Shown here one piece after another: positions 24,658 through 35,255 of a stretch of 64,000 nucleotides of DNA (position 1 is its first letter; each line of letters starts with the position of its first letter). The stretch comes from Calocera cornea HHB12733. Taxonomy: Eukaryota; Basidiomycota; Dacrymycetes; Dacrymycetales; Dacrymycetaceae. The position numbers and the translations under genes were made by a program. The notes beneath the pieces are model-generated. The model was not told the DNA's origin. It did not search any database and was given only the letters and a program-made list of their open reading frames with translations. The stretch is from assembly GCA_001632435.1 (NCBI GenBank), contig KV424043.1, positions 1 to 64,000 of the forward strand, in the 5' to 3' direction.

Positions 24658-24999
24658 ATGTCATTCGTGCGCGATTGGATCTCGGCTTGGTGGAAAGACC
24701 CTAGGCGGTCGACCTCTTCGATTTTGAGTTCGTTGGCCGTCAACATTGATGGTCCGGGTACCCCGCCTGTGGAACCTGGCCCTCAGCCCTCCCTTCCGTA
24801 CTTGGAATTCGATCGATCTGGCATGATGACGAGTGATAGTCAGGCCAAAATGGAGAATTTCTTGAGCGAGATAGCGGAATGGCGACAGAGGAGGGATGCC
24901 CACGGGGCATGGTGCAATAGATGGGGCGATGGTTGGGTGACCAGGGTTCTTTCTCTGTGCGACACCCCGCACGGCTGGAAGGCGCTGCATACAGTATAG
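24658..24999 (+). CDS. Small hypothetical protein, 113 residues
   Basis: A single open segment from ATG 24658 (MSFVRDWISAWWKDPRR) to TAG 24999. It begins 36 nt after the preceding gene's stop. Trp-rich ends and a central Pro-rich segment are visible, with no known motif. It could also be a downstream exon of the preceding gene if that gene's stop is bypassed by splicing. Confidence 0.35.
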   Translation: MSFVRDWISAWWKDPRRSTSSILSSLAVNIDGPGTPPVEPGPQPSLPYLEFDRSGMMTSDSQAKMENFLSEIAEWRQRRDAHGAWCNRWGDGWVTRVLSLCDTPHGWKALHTV

Positions 25000-25424
25000 A
25001 AGTGCTTTATTTCCTTCTTACACTGGCATTCCAGGATGCGGCAGTGGAGATGGATTAGGATCTGATTTAACAGTGAGGCTCTACTCATGCTGCTCTACAA
25101 TACTTGCGTATGGCATCCGACTACCACATATGCAGAGAGTCTCTCAGCCGTGCCGATGTTTATTCTCAATGCAGATGATATAGTATAATGATCATAAGTC
25201 TGTTCACATCACGTACGGGAGTGCTGTTAATGGGGTCACCAGTGATGCCTTCGCCGCTGACTTTCTGTGAATGTCTGAACCAGCACTTCGGCTTGGAAAC
25301 GAAGAAAGTGACGATCATACGGCTGTTGAAAAGGTTCACGCTACGTTACTGGCCATCCTCATCGCTTCTGTTAGGTCATCCAACGCTGTGAGTTGCAAGT
25401 TGTGAAGCATTGCTACAAAAGGGC

Positions 25425-25492
25425 ATGTGAATGAGACTGAGCCGCGTGAATGAGACATGCCACGCGTCAGTGAGACATGAGACGCGTCAATG
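25425..25492. repeat. Degenerate short tandem repeat
   Basis: About four units of 18-20 bp built on GCGTGAATGAGACATG and GCGTCAGTGAGACATG sit about 60 bp upstream of the F-box pseudogene start. Confidence 0.6.
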
Positions 25493-25551
25493 GAACCGGC
25501 AAGTGAAATGTGTCTTGCTCTACATCCACCATCTACTCTGACTAGAGCACC

Positions 25552-27137
25552 ATGCAGACAGTTCTGGAAACAGAGGTCATTTTGCACTTGCTCCTTGAAA
25601 AGATGGATGAATCCACTCTCGTAGCTATGGCTCGCGTAGCGCGTCGCTTCATGCGCTCAGCCCTCAAGCAAGCGTGGAGAGTGCTGGACGACGCCAAGCT
25701 TATTTCATTGAGTCGCACGAGCATCGACAGCAAACTAAACTTCCATGGAGTGGGTTATGCAATCACCGGTCTATGCGTGGCTTGCTGACAGCATTGAAGT
25801 CAGAGAGTCCTGATGCCTTCTATCGCAGCTTGCCGTTGTCGATGTCTCTAGACCTCTCTGACAATTGTAGCGGGGAGACATCGCGCTGGATCTTACTGGG
25901 CCTGATACAAATGGACGGATAATACACGATACTTCCTCGATTGCGTCAAATAACGCTCATCATCGGCGGTGAACTAGACATCACAGTTTTAGACCACTTT
26001 CTCACTCGTCATACCAACGTTCAGGCTTTGGACCTTACCTTCGGCATGGTCGAACTCGGGATTATCACTCTTAATGTGCTACTGGACTGCCTACAGATAG
26101 CATCAGGACGGCTATCCGAACTAGCTCTCCGGAGGCTTCCGATGCTATCCGCCCGGTTCACGAACAAGCTCGCCGCTACGATTGAGGGTTTGTCAGGATT
26201 ACACTCCCTCGTGACACAAACGTACGACACCTTGCCAGCGACAGTGGTCCGATCAATAATGATGCTGGGCTCCCTCACCCACCTCGATCTCAGGGCACTG
26301 ACATTTGGTGATGTACGAGAGAGTCTCCGTCTCTCTCTTCTATGGCGGCTGCAGAGTCTGCACCTGTGCGGAAACCTGACGACAGTGATGTGCATTGTGA
26401 GCTGCGTGGCATCCTCGTTCGGCTTTCTCAAGCTGGCACTTCCTTTGTCACCCCTGGAAGTAGAGCAGCTACACGATATGACAGTGCAGATAGCGTTTCG
26501 ATTTCCCGAGCTCAAGTCGATCGAGCTGCTGCTGAAACGAAGTGAGAACGAAACTGCACGTCTCTTTTCTTGGGACCAGTTCGTCCCGCTCCTCAAGTGT
26601 CACGACCTCCGGAACTTCAAACGCAGACTTGATGGCGCATGTCCGATCGAAATCAAGAACAAGGATTGTCTTGACGTCGCAGAGAGCTGGAAGGAGTTGA
26701 CGACCTTCACGTTTCATGCCTGGCCCCCGGCGTTTCCAGTAACGGAGGAGATATGCCTAGCAATGCGGAGCGAATGTAGTCTTACACTTGAAGGAGTTGC
26801 AAGAATGTGCACCCTTCTCCCGAATCTTCGCGAGCTGCACCTTTCGCACGTGAAGTTTGCTCTGCCTGAGCGCGAACTCGCTCAAGAGACCGACCTCGAC
26901 GAGCTTCTCATGGACCAAGTCACGGTCGACAATCCGGAGGTTGCAGGACAGATGCTAGCAAAAGTATTTCGCGGCGGTCACAGCTCTCGTGCTGTTTACG
27001 ACAAACACTCAAATCCAGTGGACAGATGTCCTCGTCCATGTGCGGAGATTTCGGCGGGCGTGCATGGGATGGAGGCAATTGCCACAGTGAACGGGCATTC
27101 CTTCGTACAACTAAAAGAAGGTTCCTGTAGTAAATAA
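25552..27137 (+). pseudogene. F-box/LRR-type protein, broken by a frameshift and a stop
   Basis: The ATG at 25552 begins an F-box-like N-terminus (VLETEVILHLLLEKM then RVARRFMRSALKQAWR). The frame reaches TGA 25786-25788 while a second frame takes over near 25760 (MRGLLTALKSESPDAFYRSL), and that frame hits an in-frame TAA at 25920-25922. Directly after it, in the same frame, 400 codons stay open to 27137 with leucine-rich repeats such as LTHLDLRALTFGDV and LPNLRELHLSHVKF. No GT-AG intron of plausible size removes either lesion. F-box proteins of this kind recruit substrates to SCF ubiquitin ligases and are greatly expanded in Agaricomycetes. This copy looks recently inactivated, or the two lesions are assembly errors. 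Confidence 0.65.
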
Positions 27138-27257
27138 CACAGTAGCTGCATTATGTGCTAGACAAAGAGAAGCCGTGTTTCACTAATGGATGGAATCGTC
27201 TGAATGACTATCTGCTGCAACCTGGGAGGAACAACAGACGCGTCAGGCCATACTGCA

Positions 27258-27282
27258 GAAAACGTCCGCAGGGATGTTTTTG
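27258..27282. repeat. Palindrome, copy 4 (most diverged)
   Basis: Reads GAAAACGTCCGCAGGGATGT then TTTT, with arms still complementary apart from the centre. It lies 365 bp upstream of the lipase ATG. Confidence 0.6.
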
Positions 27283-27646
27283 GCTGGGGAACTAAGCGGT
27301 GTTCCACAGCGACTCTGCGCTCCACCCATGATGTTCTATGAAATACTCCTTGCTGATATACCAACTAGCACAGATAGATGAGAAGCTGAGATGCAGCACG
27401 AAAAGGTGCGGCAGCTGGAGGTGCTACGGAAGTAGTTACTGTTGTATCAGGACCGCAGCCTGGACGCGGAGCGTGCGGAAGCAACCGTGTGTAACCGTGC
27501 ACCTCTTGCCCACCGTAAGCACACGGGGGTGCTCCCCTCACCGTCCGGATTGCGCCCTCGGCGTCTTGCGAGCCCGGCGTGGCGTGCAGTTGCTTGGATT
27601 GTCATCTCCGACCCACACACCCCTAGGCTCGCAATCACTGGCGAGG

Positions 27647-29828
27647 ATGACGTCCCCGACGGTCACATCCCTCTCACCGCCCCTCGCCCTCCTCCGCCGC
27701 CTCCTCACAGCACTCTCATCCCTCTCCCTCTCCCCCTCCGCCCACGCCACCCAGCACCACCACCACCAGCCCCACGAGGGAGCGCCCGCCCGGTCCGTCT
27801 GGCAGTCCCTCGGCTGGGAGACCGTCCACAACGCCCTCGCCCTCCGCTGGCCATGGCGCGCCGACCTCCTGGAGCAGGTGGACACCTCCAGCTCCTCAGA
27901 CGCCCCGCCCCCGCCGTCCATGCGCCTCCCCCGCCCGTCCGCCTCCCCGCCCCCACCTCCGAGCGGCCCCGGGCGCGAGCAGCCCCAGCCCCAGCCCCAG
28001 CGCCCGCGCCCAACGCACGTCCCCAACACCCCGCTCTACCAGCTCTACTTCCACCCGGCCCTCTTCGACCCCATCCGCACCCCGCGCCTCCCAATAGTCC
28101 TCTGCCACGGTGCGTCCCCTTTCCCCCCCTCGTTCGCTTGCCTTCGCCCGGCAGAAGCAGCTGATGCGGCAGTACTGTGCTTGACAGGCCTGTACGGGTT
28201 CGACGTGCGCGGGCCGAGCAGCATCCCCGCTCTGCAGATGCACTACTGGGCCGGGGTGCTCAAGGTCCTCCGGGGCAAGGTCGGCGCAGAGGTCGTCTGC
28301 CCCGGCGTGCCAGGGTGAGCCGCGCCTCCACCACCACCACTTTGCGTGGCGGGATGCTGATCTCATTTGTGCGGCCGCTTGGCAGGACGGGAAGCATCGA
28401 GCAGCGCGCACAGAAGATGGACGCCTTCCTGCGCGAGCAGCTGCCCGGCAAGGACGTCAACTTTGTCGCGCATAGCATGGTGCGCTTCCTCCATTCTCCT
28501 TCTACGGCAGCCAGCGGGAGGCTGACAGCGCCGCAGGGCGGGCTGGACTGCCGCCACCTCATCACGCACATCCGGCCCGAGGCGTACACCCCGCGCAGCT
28601 TGCTCACAATCTCGACGCCCCACCGGGGGAGCGCAGTGATGGACTGGTTCACCGTGCGCCGTCCTCCCCTCCTCTTCCGCCCGCAGTCCCTGACCAGGAG
28701 CCACTGCAGGCGAACATCGGCGTCGGCACGCCGCTCCCAGACATGCCCGTCCCCCCTCCGCCCGCGGTGCCCTTCTCGCTCAAATCGCCGCTCCTCACGC
28801 GCGCGCCCGGGCCCGCGAGCGCCAAGCTCACCCTGACCCTGGCCGCCCTCCCGAGCTCCCTCACCTCCCTCCTCCTCTCCGCCATCGACTCCCCGGCCTA
28901 CGCGAACCTGACCACGGCCTACCTGCAGCACGCGTTCAACCCGCGCACACCCGACGCCCCAGGCGTAAAGTACTTCTCCGTCGCGGGCCGCGCGGGGCCG
29001 CTGTCCATCCTCCACCCGCTCTGGCTCCCAAAACTCATAATGGACGCCGCGGCCGCGCGCGACCCGGACCCAGACGGAGACGGGGACGGGGGGAACGACG
29101 GGCTCGTCTCTGTGAAATCGGCGAGGTGGGGCGAGTTCCTCGGCACCCTCGAGGACTGCGACCACTGGGAGATGCGCGGCGCGCGCGGGCTCGTGCGCGC
29201 CTGGGAGCTCTGGGGGAAGGGCGACGAGCGCCAGGCGCGCGCGAAGGGCCGCCCGTCCCCCGCGGCGGAGGAAGCGGCGGCCCAGCTGTCCCAGCAGGCT
29301 GGACGCGCCGCACACCCCCAGCGGGCCAGGGAACCAGCAGAGCAAGCGGAGCAGCAGCGCTCCGCCCTCTCCCGCGTGCTCTCACAGCGCCGCGGGGAGA
29401 GACTGCGCCGTGCACCGGAGGCGGGGGCGGAGGCGGAGGCGGAGGCCCGCAGGCTTGAGAGGGAGGAGCGCGGGGCCGTCGAGCGCTTCAGTGGCGTTGT
29501 GCAGTGGATGACGGAGCTCGCGCCGGGCCGCGTTCGGTTGCGGTCCGCTGGGGCTGGGGCTGGGAGCGGCGCTGGCGGCTGGGAGGGGGGCGGTGGGAGG
29601 GCCGAGGAGGAACCGCTCAGGCTCAGCGTCTCTCCGGACTCCTCCCAGCCCTCCTATCCCTCGGAGCCCTCGCATTCCTCGCACCTTGGGCCAGCGGCGC
29701 GGACCGACGGCCCCGCGGCCCAAGCGAGGAATCTGCGGGAGAAGGAGGAGTGGAAGCGGTTCCCTGCGTTTGACCTCGAGCGGTTCTACCTTGCGCTCAG
29801 CAGGAAGCTGTATGATGAGGGCCTTTGA
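27647..29828 (+). CDS. Alpha/beta-hydrolase lipase (triacylglycerol lipase-like)
   Basis: Five exons join in phase: 27647-28109, 28188-28314, 28386-28479, 28537-28653 and 28710-29828, giving 639 residues. The oxyanion region is LPIVLCHGLYGFDVRG. The nucleophile elbow VAHSMGG is split by an intron between HSM and GG. The strand LLTISTPHRGS follows. NDGLVSVKSARWG with CDHWEM near the end supplies the acid/His part of the triad. The arrangement matches fungal intracellular or mitochondrial lipases of the HGLYGF type. The N-terminus (MTSPTVTSLSPPLALLRRLL) is basic and hydrophobic and could be a targeting peptide. A C-terminal extension of about 200 residues is Ala/Glu/Arg-rich and probably disordered. 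The gene is far more GC-rich than its neighbours. The intron 4 acceptor at 28709 was chosen because the earlier AG shifts the frame. Confidence 0.85.
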
Positions 29829-30179
29829 CCTGCTTGCTTGCACTGCACTGCACTTCCCGGGCGTGCGGGCCTGCCGGGCTCCGCACATTCGTTGGCTGGT
29901 GTTGGGAGGCGGGCGGCTTCAGCGGCGACTGGGAGCCGAGGGGGGGGATGTACTGGTACATGCATGATCTCGGTTGGCACATCGATACCCTGTTCAAACA
30001 GCACGCATATGCATACTGTAATAAGTTCTGTTTGGGGCTCGCAAGTTCCTTATTCTCATTGAAGAACATCTCTCTGCTACTACTGCTCACTAAGGAGATA
30101 CGGAGGGGATAAACAGGCTGCGGCTGCTGCGCGGACGAAGTCACCGTGCGCCGCCTACTGTGGGAGCTGGAGCTGGAGC

Positions 30180-31430
30180 TCAAAGCTGGGAGGTGAGCTG
30201 CTGCTGGATCGCGCCCCAGTTGGTGGCTGCGATCGGGCAGCCCTGGCCGGGCCCGTTCAGGTTCTGCATCGTGTCGATCTGGGCTGCAGATAGGGTCTAC
30301 CGTCAGCGGATACTCTGCAGAGGGGAGTGGAGTGCAGTGGAGAGGGGAAGGGGAGGGGGACGTACCCTGCAGACGGGCGAGCTGCTCCGAGACCGTGTTG
30401 CCCGACGGGAAGGAGAGCGTCACGCTCGGGTTGTGCACCGCGTGCCCCGCGGCGACGTTCGCGCTCAGGTCGTTGATGAATGTCTGCCTGTCGGGCGGGC
30501 AGGCGCACGGGACTGCATTGACGGCTCTGGATCAGCATTTAGGGTGGAGGGCAAGGAGGCAGGGCACGCACCCTTGATGAAGTTGCCGCTGGCGTCTTTC
30601 ACCGCGCCGTCGCAGTTGCCGGTGCCGTCCGGGTTCGGGTTCGGGTTGTTGCCGAACTGCAGCACGAGCGAGGGGTCGACACCGCCCGTCGTCGCCGCTG
30701 CCGAGCTGGCAGGGGCGGACGGGGCAGCCGGGGGAGGGGCGGCCGGCGCGGCCGGCGGAGGGGCGGACGAGGCGGCCGGGGGAGGGGGAGCGGCTACGGC
30801 AGGGGTGGAGGAGGCCGGCACGGAGGTGAGCTGCTTCTGGATCGCGCCCCAGTTGGTCGCCGCGATCGGGCAGCCCTGGCCCGGCCCGTTCAGGTTCTGC
30901 ATCGTATCGATCATCGCTAGCCCGTTGCGTCAGTGCGCGAGCGAGGCAGGCCCGGAGGAGGAAGAGGACGTACCCTGCAGGCGGGCGAGCTGCTCCCCGG
31001 CCGTATCGCCCGACGGGAAGGAGAGCGTCACGCTCGGGTTGTTCACCGCGTGTCCCGCGGCGACGTTGGCGCTCAGGTCGTTGATGAACGTCTGCCGGTC
31101 GGGAGGGCAGGCGCATGGGACTGATTGGCGCGTATGGGTCAACATCTAGTGGAGGGGAAGGAGGGAGGGGCACGCACCCTTGATGAAGTTGCCGCTGGCA
31201 TCCTTCACCGCGCCGTCGCAGTTGCCAGTGCCGTCCGGGTTTGGGTTTGGGTTGTTACCAAACTGGAGCACGAGCGAAGGGTCGACACCTCCGGTCGCGA
31301 CCGCTTCCAAGGTGGGCGGGGCGGACGCTGCGGCCGCGGGAGGGGCGCTGGACGAGGGCAGGCACGGCGTGGGAGCGGCCAGCGCGGCGAGGGCGAAGAG
31401 GGCCGGGGTGAGGAGAGGAAAGCTGCGCAT
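30180..31430 (-). CDS. Secreted protein with two near-identical cysteine modules
   Basis: Five exons join in phase: 31430-31178, 31120-30974, 30916-30572, 30512-30366 and 30283-30180, giving 331 residues. It begins with a clear signal peptide (MRSFPLLTPALFALAALA). Two modules of about 100 residues follow. Each starts VDPSLVLQFGNNPNPNPDG, passes through GNCDGAVKDASGNFIKVPC, ACPPDRQTFINDLSANVA and NNPSVTLSFPSGDT, and ends near NLNGPGQGCPIAATNWGA. They are joined by a Pro/Ala/Ser linker. Each module has the same intron positions, so the duplication copied whole exons. Similar single-module secreted proteins are common in filamentous fungi and have no known function. A TATA box (TATAAAG on the minus strand, 31569-31575) lies about 140 bp upstream of the ATG. 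Confidence 0.85.
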
Positions 31431-31568
31431 CTTGTCGGTGTTGTGGTGTTGGGGGAGTAGGGAGCGAGTGAGTCGGCAAGGAGAGTTGGATGCGGGTGCG
31501 GCCGGCGCAGGAGAATACGAAAAGTGCAGGGAGGCAAGCCTGCCCTTTCCAGGTCATGTCGAGCGAGA

Positions 31569-31575
31569 CTTTATA
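31569..31575 (-). promoter_or_regulatory. TATA box of the secreted repeat protein gene
   Basis: TATAAAG on the minus strand, about 140 bp upstream of the ATG at 31430. Confidence 0.5.
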
Positions 31576-32128
31576 CCACTGTGGAGGTGACTAGTCAAGA
31601 GCGGGGCGTCTTGCGACAGGGAGAGAAGCAGCGTGGGTGCCTGAATAGTCACTAGGCGGAGTGTCCGGAGCCTCGATCGTGACCGGGCTTCGGCGCACCA
31701 AAAAAAAGTGTGGATACCGTAAGGAGCCTCCTGCCCATTCGTGGTCGCCATAGCCATTTCCCGCGGTAGCATGCCGCTTACTCGGAAGTGCGAGGACCGG
31801 GCTTGGTCCCAACTCAAATGCCATTCCAGGTGCCCGGCCGTCGTGAGCGTTGCTAAGAGACGTGTCGTAGCAGGGCGCTTACGGAAGCGGACGCGCGCGA
31901 CGCGTCGAGAAGGAGGACGGCAACCATGGACTCTGTGTCACCTCTTTCCCACCTTCCATTTCACTCTCCAATATTGCGCTCTCGACGAATTGACGGTGAA
32001 GGAAACAAGAGCGCACATACATCAGGATGAATTATACATGGACCCTTCACGATCCTGAGCATAACAACGCCCCCGGACGGTGAGGTTTGGCAAACACCCT
32101 CCATCTTGCTCTTCCGCACAGACTCTAT
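31576..32128. other. Intergenic, no supported gene
   Basis: Short frames only. An A8 run lies at about 31699. Nothing further is recognisable. Confidence 0.4.
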
Positions 32129-32176
32129 GTGCAGCGCATATCGAGCGACGGCGTGCAGCGCATATCGAGCGACGGT
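32129..32176. repeat. 24-bp perfect tandem duplication
   Basis: Two adjacent 24-bp units, 32129-32152 and 32153-32176, share GTGCAGCGCATATCGAGCGA and differ only in the last base. It lies just beyond the 3' end of the F-box-like pseudogene. Confidence 0.85.
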
Positions 32177-32195
32177 GTTAACGCTGTCGTACGCC

Positions 32196-33083
32196 TCAGT
32201 CGCTACTTGCTGATCCCCATTCGAAGTCATGCCACTCCTGTTTCCTGTAGCCCAACTCGATCAGCTTCGCGTTGAGGCGGTCCGTACGTGCTTGAGCATC
32301 GGACTGGCATATCGTTCCCGCAGAAATGCTTGAACAAACTTGACATCTTCCCTCGAGAGCTCCATACAGGCTGGGCAGGCCACGTAGGCTGTAAGGAGCT
32401 GTCAGAACAGTGATGGCTTGAAGTCAGAAGGAACTGACGATGACGTGTCCCCTCCCACTGGGCAGGCGATAGCCACTGACCCCTCATCTTATATCGACAA
32501 GCACCTCTACCTCCACTGAAACAGGCGATTCTAAGCTGCGAAATGGGCTCTCTGTCAAGGATAAACACTCACTCGTAGAACAAACAAGACCCTCCAAATA
32601 TACACCGGACAACGTCGGCTGGGTCGCAATCGCAATATAGACGATACAATCCTCCATCAAGTGACGGAAGGGAGATAATACATTCTTCTCCTTTGTTGCC
32701 AATCCCAGGAACCATCGCAGCTCTCCATTTCCTTAGAGTCTCCTGGTACACTTCGACTTCACGAAGAAACCAGTTGCGTCGCGGCCGACCGAGTAAATTG
32801 CGGTCTTGTCCCTGTAGGGTAACATCGGTGGTGTCCAGTCGGTGTGCACAACAATGGTACTAGCCACGACGGCGTGCCACACATCAATCCCGCCGCGCTC
32901 ATTCTCCAGGATATCTGCAGTGATGTTCTATAGTTCTTGCGGAAGTCGACGACGGCTGCGCTTGGAGAGGAGTCGGTGACCGTGGTCTCGAAGCCAATAC
33001 GGTCTCCTCCCCTGCAAAAGAAGGAGCGCATTGGTCGGACTGCCGTCTGGCATGGTGAGATCGGCGACAGTCGCTAGCTTCAT
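32196..33083 (-). pseudogene. F-box-like/zinc-binding protein, broken copy
   Basis: From ATG 33083 (MKLATVADLTMPDGSPTN) the protein follows the intact neighbour at 33616-34536: WLRDHGHRLLSKRSRRR then LPQEL. At 32928-32930 an in-frame TAG replaces the Trp of the LPQEVW motif, after which the frame continues unbroken (NITADILENERGG, then VGRDATGFFVKSK). Downstream exons give GGLYRLYCDCDPADVVRC and VACPACMELSREDVKFVQ. Near 32300 a single-base shift separates this from the conserved tail RLNAKLIELGY, which ends at TGA 32196. One stop plus one shift indicate a pseudogene. The alternative, a stop bypassed by an unusual splice, has no GT-AG support. Confidence 0.6.
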
Positions 33084-33615
33084 GAGGGAGAGATGGTGGT
33101 GAAAGAGAGAGTGGAATGTAGTCCGGAGCTGCCCAAGCGACGGATTTATTTAGGCCAGGCGATCAACTTCACCGCCACGGACCACGAAATGTGTCACATC
33201 GGTGTATGCGACGCCCGGTACTAGTGCAGATCGAAAGTCCACGCGAACGCTTCTGATTGAACAGCATACGTTACTCGGATAATGCCATCGTGTCCTGAGA
33301 ACATTAGGACACGATGGCGTTGCAGAAACCGCATGTGACGAGGACATTGTACTCGTAACAGACGGTCAATTGCAACAATGCACTGTATAAGTCCGCAAGC
33401 GTGACTCTGAGATTTTTCATGAATGTCTCGCAAGGACCAGTCGTACAGCTCATATTTGGTGGACTCATGAAAGCATAGTTGGGCATATATTGTAAATACA
33501 GACATTATGCTCGTCGTCGGTCACCTCCAACTTCTCTGATAACAGAATGAGCTGCCAGTGCTACTGGACTAATAAGTACTACTTAATATCAGCCCATAGC
33601 GTGACACGAGTTGGA
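33084..33615. other. Intergenic; one unassigned minus-strand frame
   Basis: A minus-strand frame 33505-33221 (MSVFTIYAQLCFHESTKYEL) is open for 94 codons but has no recognisable motif or partner exon. It may be a remnant. Confidence 0.3.
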
Positions 33616-34536
33616 CTAGTCATTTAGAGGCGATCCGTCATCGTCGTCCATCGTCGACTCTCCGGACGAATGGTCAGACCACCCGCACATGTCATATCCT
33701 AGCTCGCGTAGCTTTGAATTCAGACTCTGTTTTCGACCGGGGGCCAACTCGGGGAAGAACCCCTCCTCAAGGGCATCACCAACAATGTCAAAGTCGTTCT
33801 CCGAGACCTCCCGTCCCATGCAGTTGGGACATGCAATTCGAGCTGAGCGTACGATCAGTTCTGTGGTGTACTGTTGTGGATGACGAGCTCACGTGAAGGC
33901 GCATTCCAACGATCCTGCACTGGCCACATAGCTTTCTCCTTTGGGAAAAAATAGTACCGATGAACAGCTCGTTGTCCACTTATGGCATGAGAGAACGAAA
34001 AATCAGCCTACGCAAGTGACACTTCAAATAGTAACTCACAGACATGAGCTGCAATATCCGTTCAATATGTACTGGGTGATATCAGCCGGTTCCAGGCGAT
34101 GAAAGAGACTAGGCCCGGTCGGATCTCCTAGCAAGTCCATACGAAGCTCCCAAGAGTCCGCTTGCGAAAGAACCTTCCCGGAGAACCACGTTGTATGATT
34201 CATCAACTGCTGTTCAAGGTCTTCGAAATCATTCATGTCATACACTTCTTGACCGGAAGGAAGCTCTTGCAAAAGAATGTAACGATGACCGTTTCGAACT
34301 GAGAAGGCTTTCCCCGCGACCAGATGCCAGCTGCAGCGCTTGCGCTCATTCTCCAGAAAATCAGCAGTAATACGCCAGACCTCTTGCGGAAGACCACGTT
34401 GGGTGTCCTTGGAAAGGAGTCTATGGCCGTAAGTCCGAAGCCAATGTCGCCTCTTTGGCTTATCGCGCAGAAGTAGAACTTCTTTCGTTGGAGCGCCGTC
34501 CGCGGTTTCGATGTCTGTAGGGGAGGCAAAGCGCAT
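33616..34536 (-). CDS. F-box-like protein with a CxxC...CxxC zinc-binding tail
   Basis: The ATG at 34536 (MRFASPTDIETADGAPTK) opens exon 1, with a basic segment RHWLRTYGHRLLS and then the F-box-like helix LPQEVWRITADFLENERKR. Exon 1 ends at GYCSSC-L with a GTGAGT donor at about 34050. Exon 2 reads VHRYYFFPKEKAMWPVQD. Exon 3 begins PRIACPNCMGREVSENDF and closes with an acidic tail (MDDDDGSPLND) before TAG 33616-33618. The pairs CSSC and CPNC, about 32 residues apart, could bind one zinc ion. The neighbour at 32196-33083 is a broken copy of the same family. F-box motif plus zinc tail suggests a substrate adaptor for a ubiquitin ligase; that role is inference. Confidence 0.6.
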
Positions 34537-35255
34537 GTCGTTATGTGGGGGGTAAGCTGGACGCTTGTCTTCATCGGCTACAAGTCAAGCCTTAAAAGGT
34601 GCTGGCGGTTGCGGGGTTAGGACATTGTTGCCGCCTCGTAACCCAGCAAATGTAGCAACGATTGCGCCCGATGGCCAATGATGGAACATCCTAATTTGTC
34701 GTAATAGTACGACAGATTGAAACTCGGAACCATATTTAGTGCAGTTCTGAGCATGGTGATCGGAATACGCGACGATGTCGGGAGATCTAGAGAATTAAAC
34801 CAGTTCGATAGCAAAGAGGGTCGCTCGTAAGTAGGATAAGATGCAGTCCGTGAATAAGCGCGCTGCGAGGGCAAGTGGGAGCAGTTTGGACCAGTCAAAG
34901 CAAGAGCGCAGCCGTCGGGGCTTGGCTTGGAATCAATGTGCCCATTCATTCGGGAATGGCCGCCCTTCTTCCGTGACGCCGCTCCGCGCGGACTTCAGGG
35001 ACGCTGATCCCCGCGGTCTCATAGGCTCGCGTTCTGATTCTGACCACGCCGCAGTACCGTATCTTGATAGACGACGTCTTCTACGATCCGTCTATAAAGA
35101 CTCGTACAGCCAGACGTCCCTGACTCCAGCAAGGCTCTGCTCCTCTTTCACCAAGAGGAACTCACGCCCACCCACGTCCACGCCCGACACGTCATTGTCT
35201 ACCCCGCGCAACGGAAGCAAATCCTCCTAACAACGCGTTCGCGGGACCTAGCAAC
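34537..35255. other. Intergenic, divergent promoter region
   Basis: It separates the F-box-like gene (-) from the AAA ATPase gene (+). A + frame at 34841-35230 is Ser/Arg-rich and probably 5' untranslated or upstream sequence of the ATPase gene. No motif recognised. Confidence 0.4.

Noticed and set aside
26021..26596. A 191-codon minus-strand frame
   Set aside because: Antisense to the leucine-rich F-box pseudogene.
27442..28164. A 240-codon Pro/Arg-rich + strand frame
   Set aside because: Shadow frame of the GC-rich lipase first exon, with no motif.
28721..28760. Earlier acceptor for lipase intron 4 (after CCGCAG at about 28686)
   Set aside because: It puts the rest of the gene in the wrong frame; the acceptor at 28709 keeps the frame.
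28260..29345. A 361-codon minus-strand frame over the lipase gene
   Set aside because: High GC leaves several frames open. The lipase motifs and in-phase splices are on the + strand.
30160..31149. A 329-codon + strand frame
   Set aside because: Antisense to the secreted repeat protein, whose signal peptide and spliced modules are clear.
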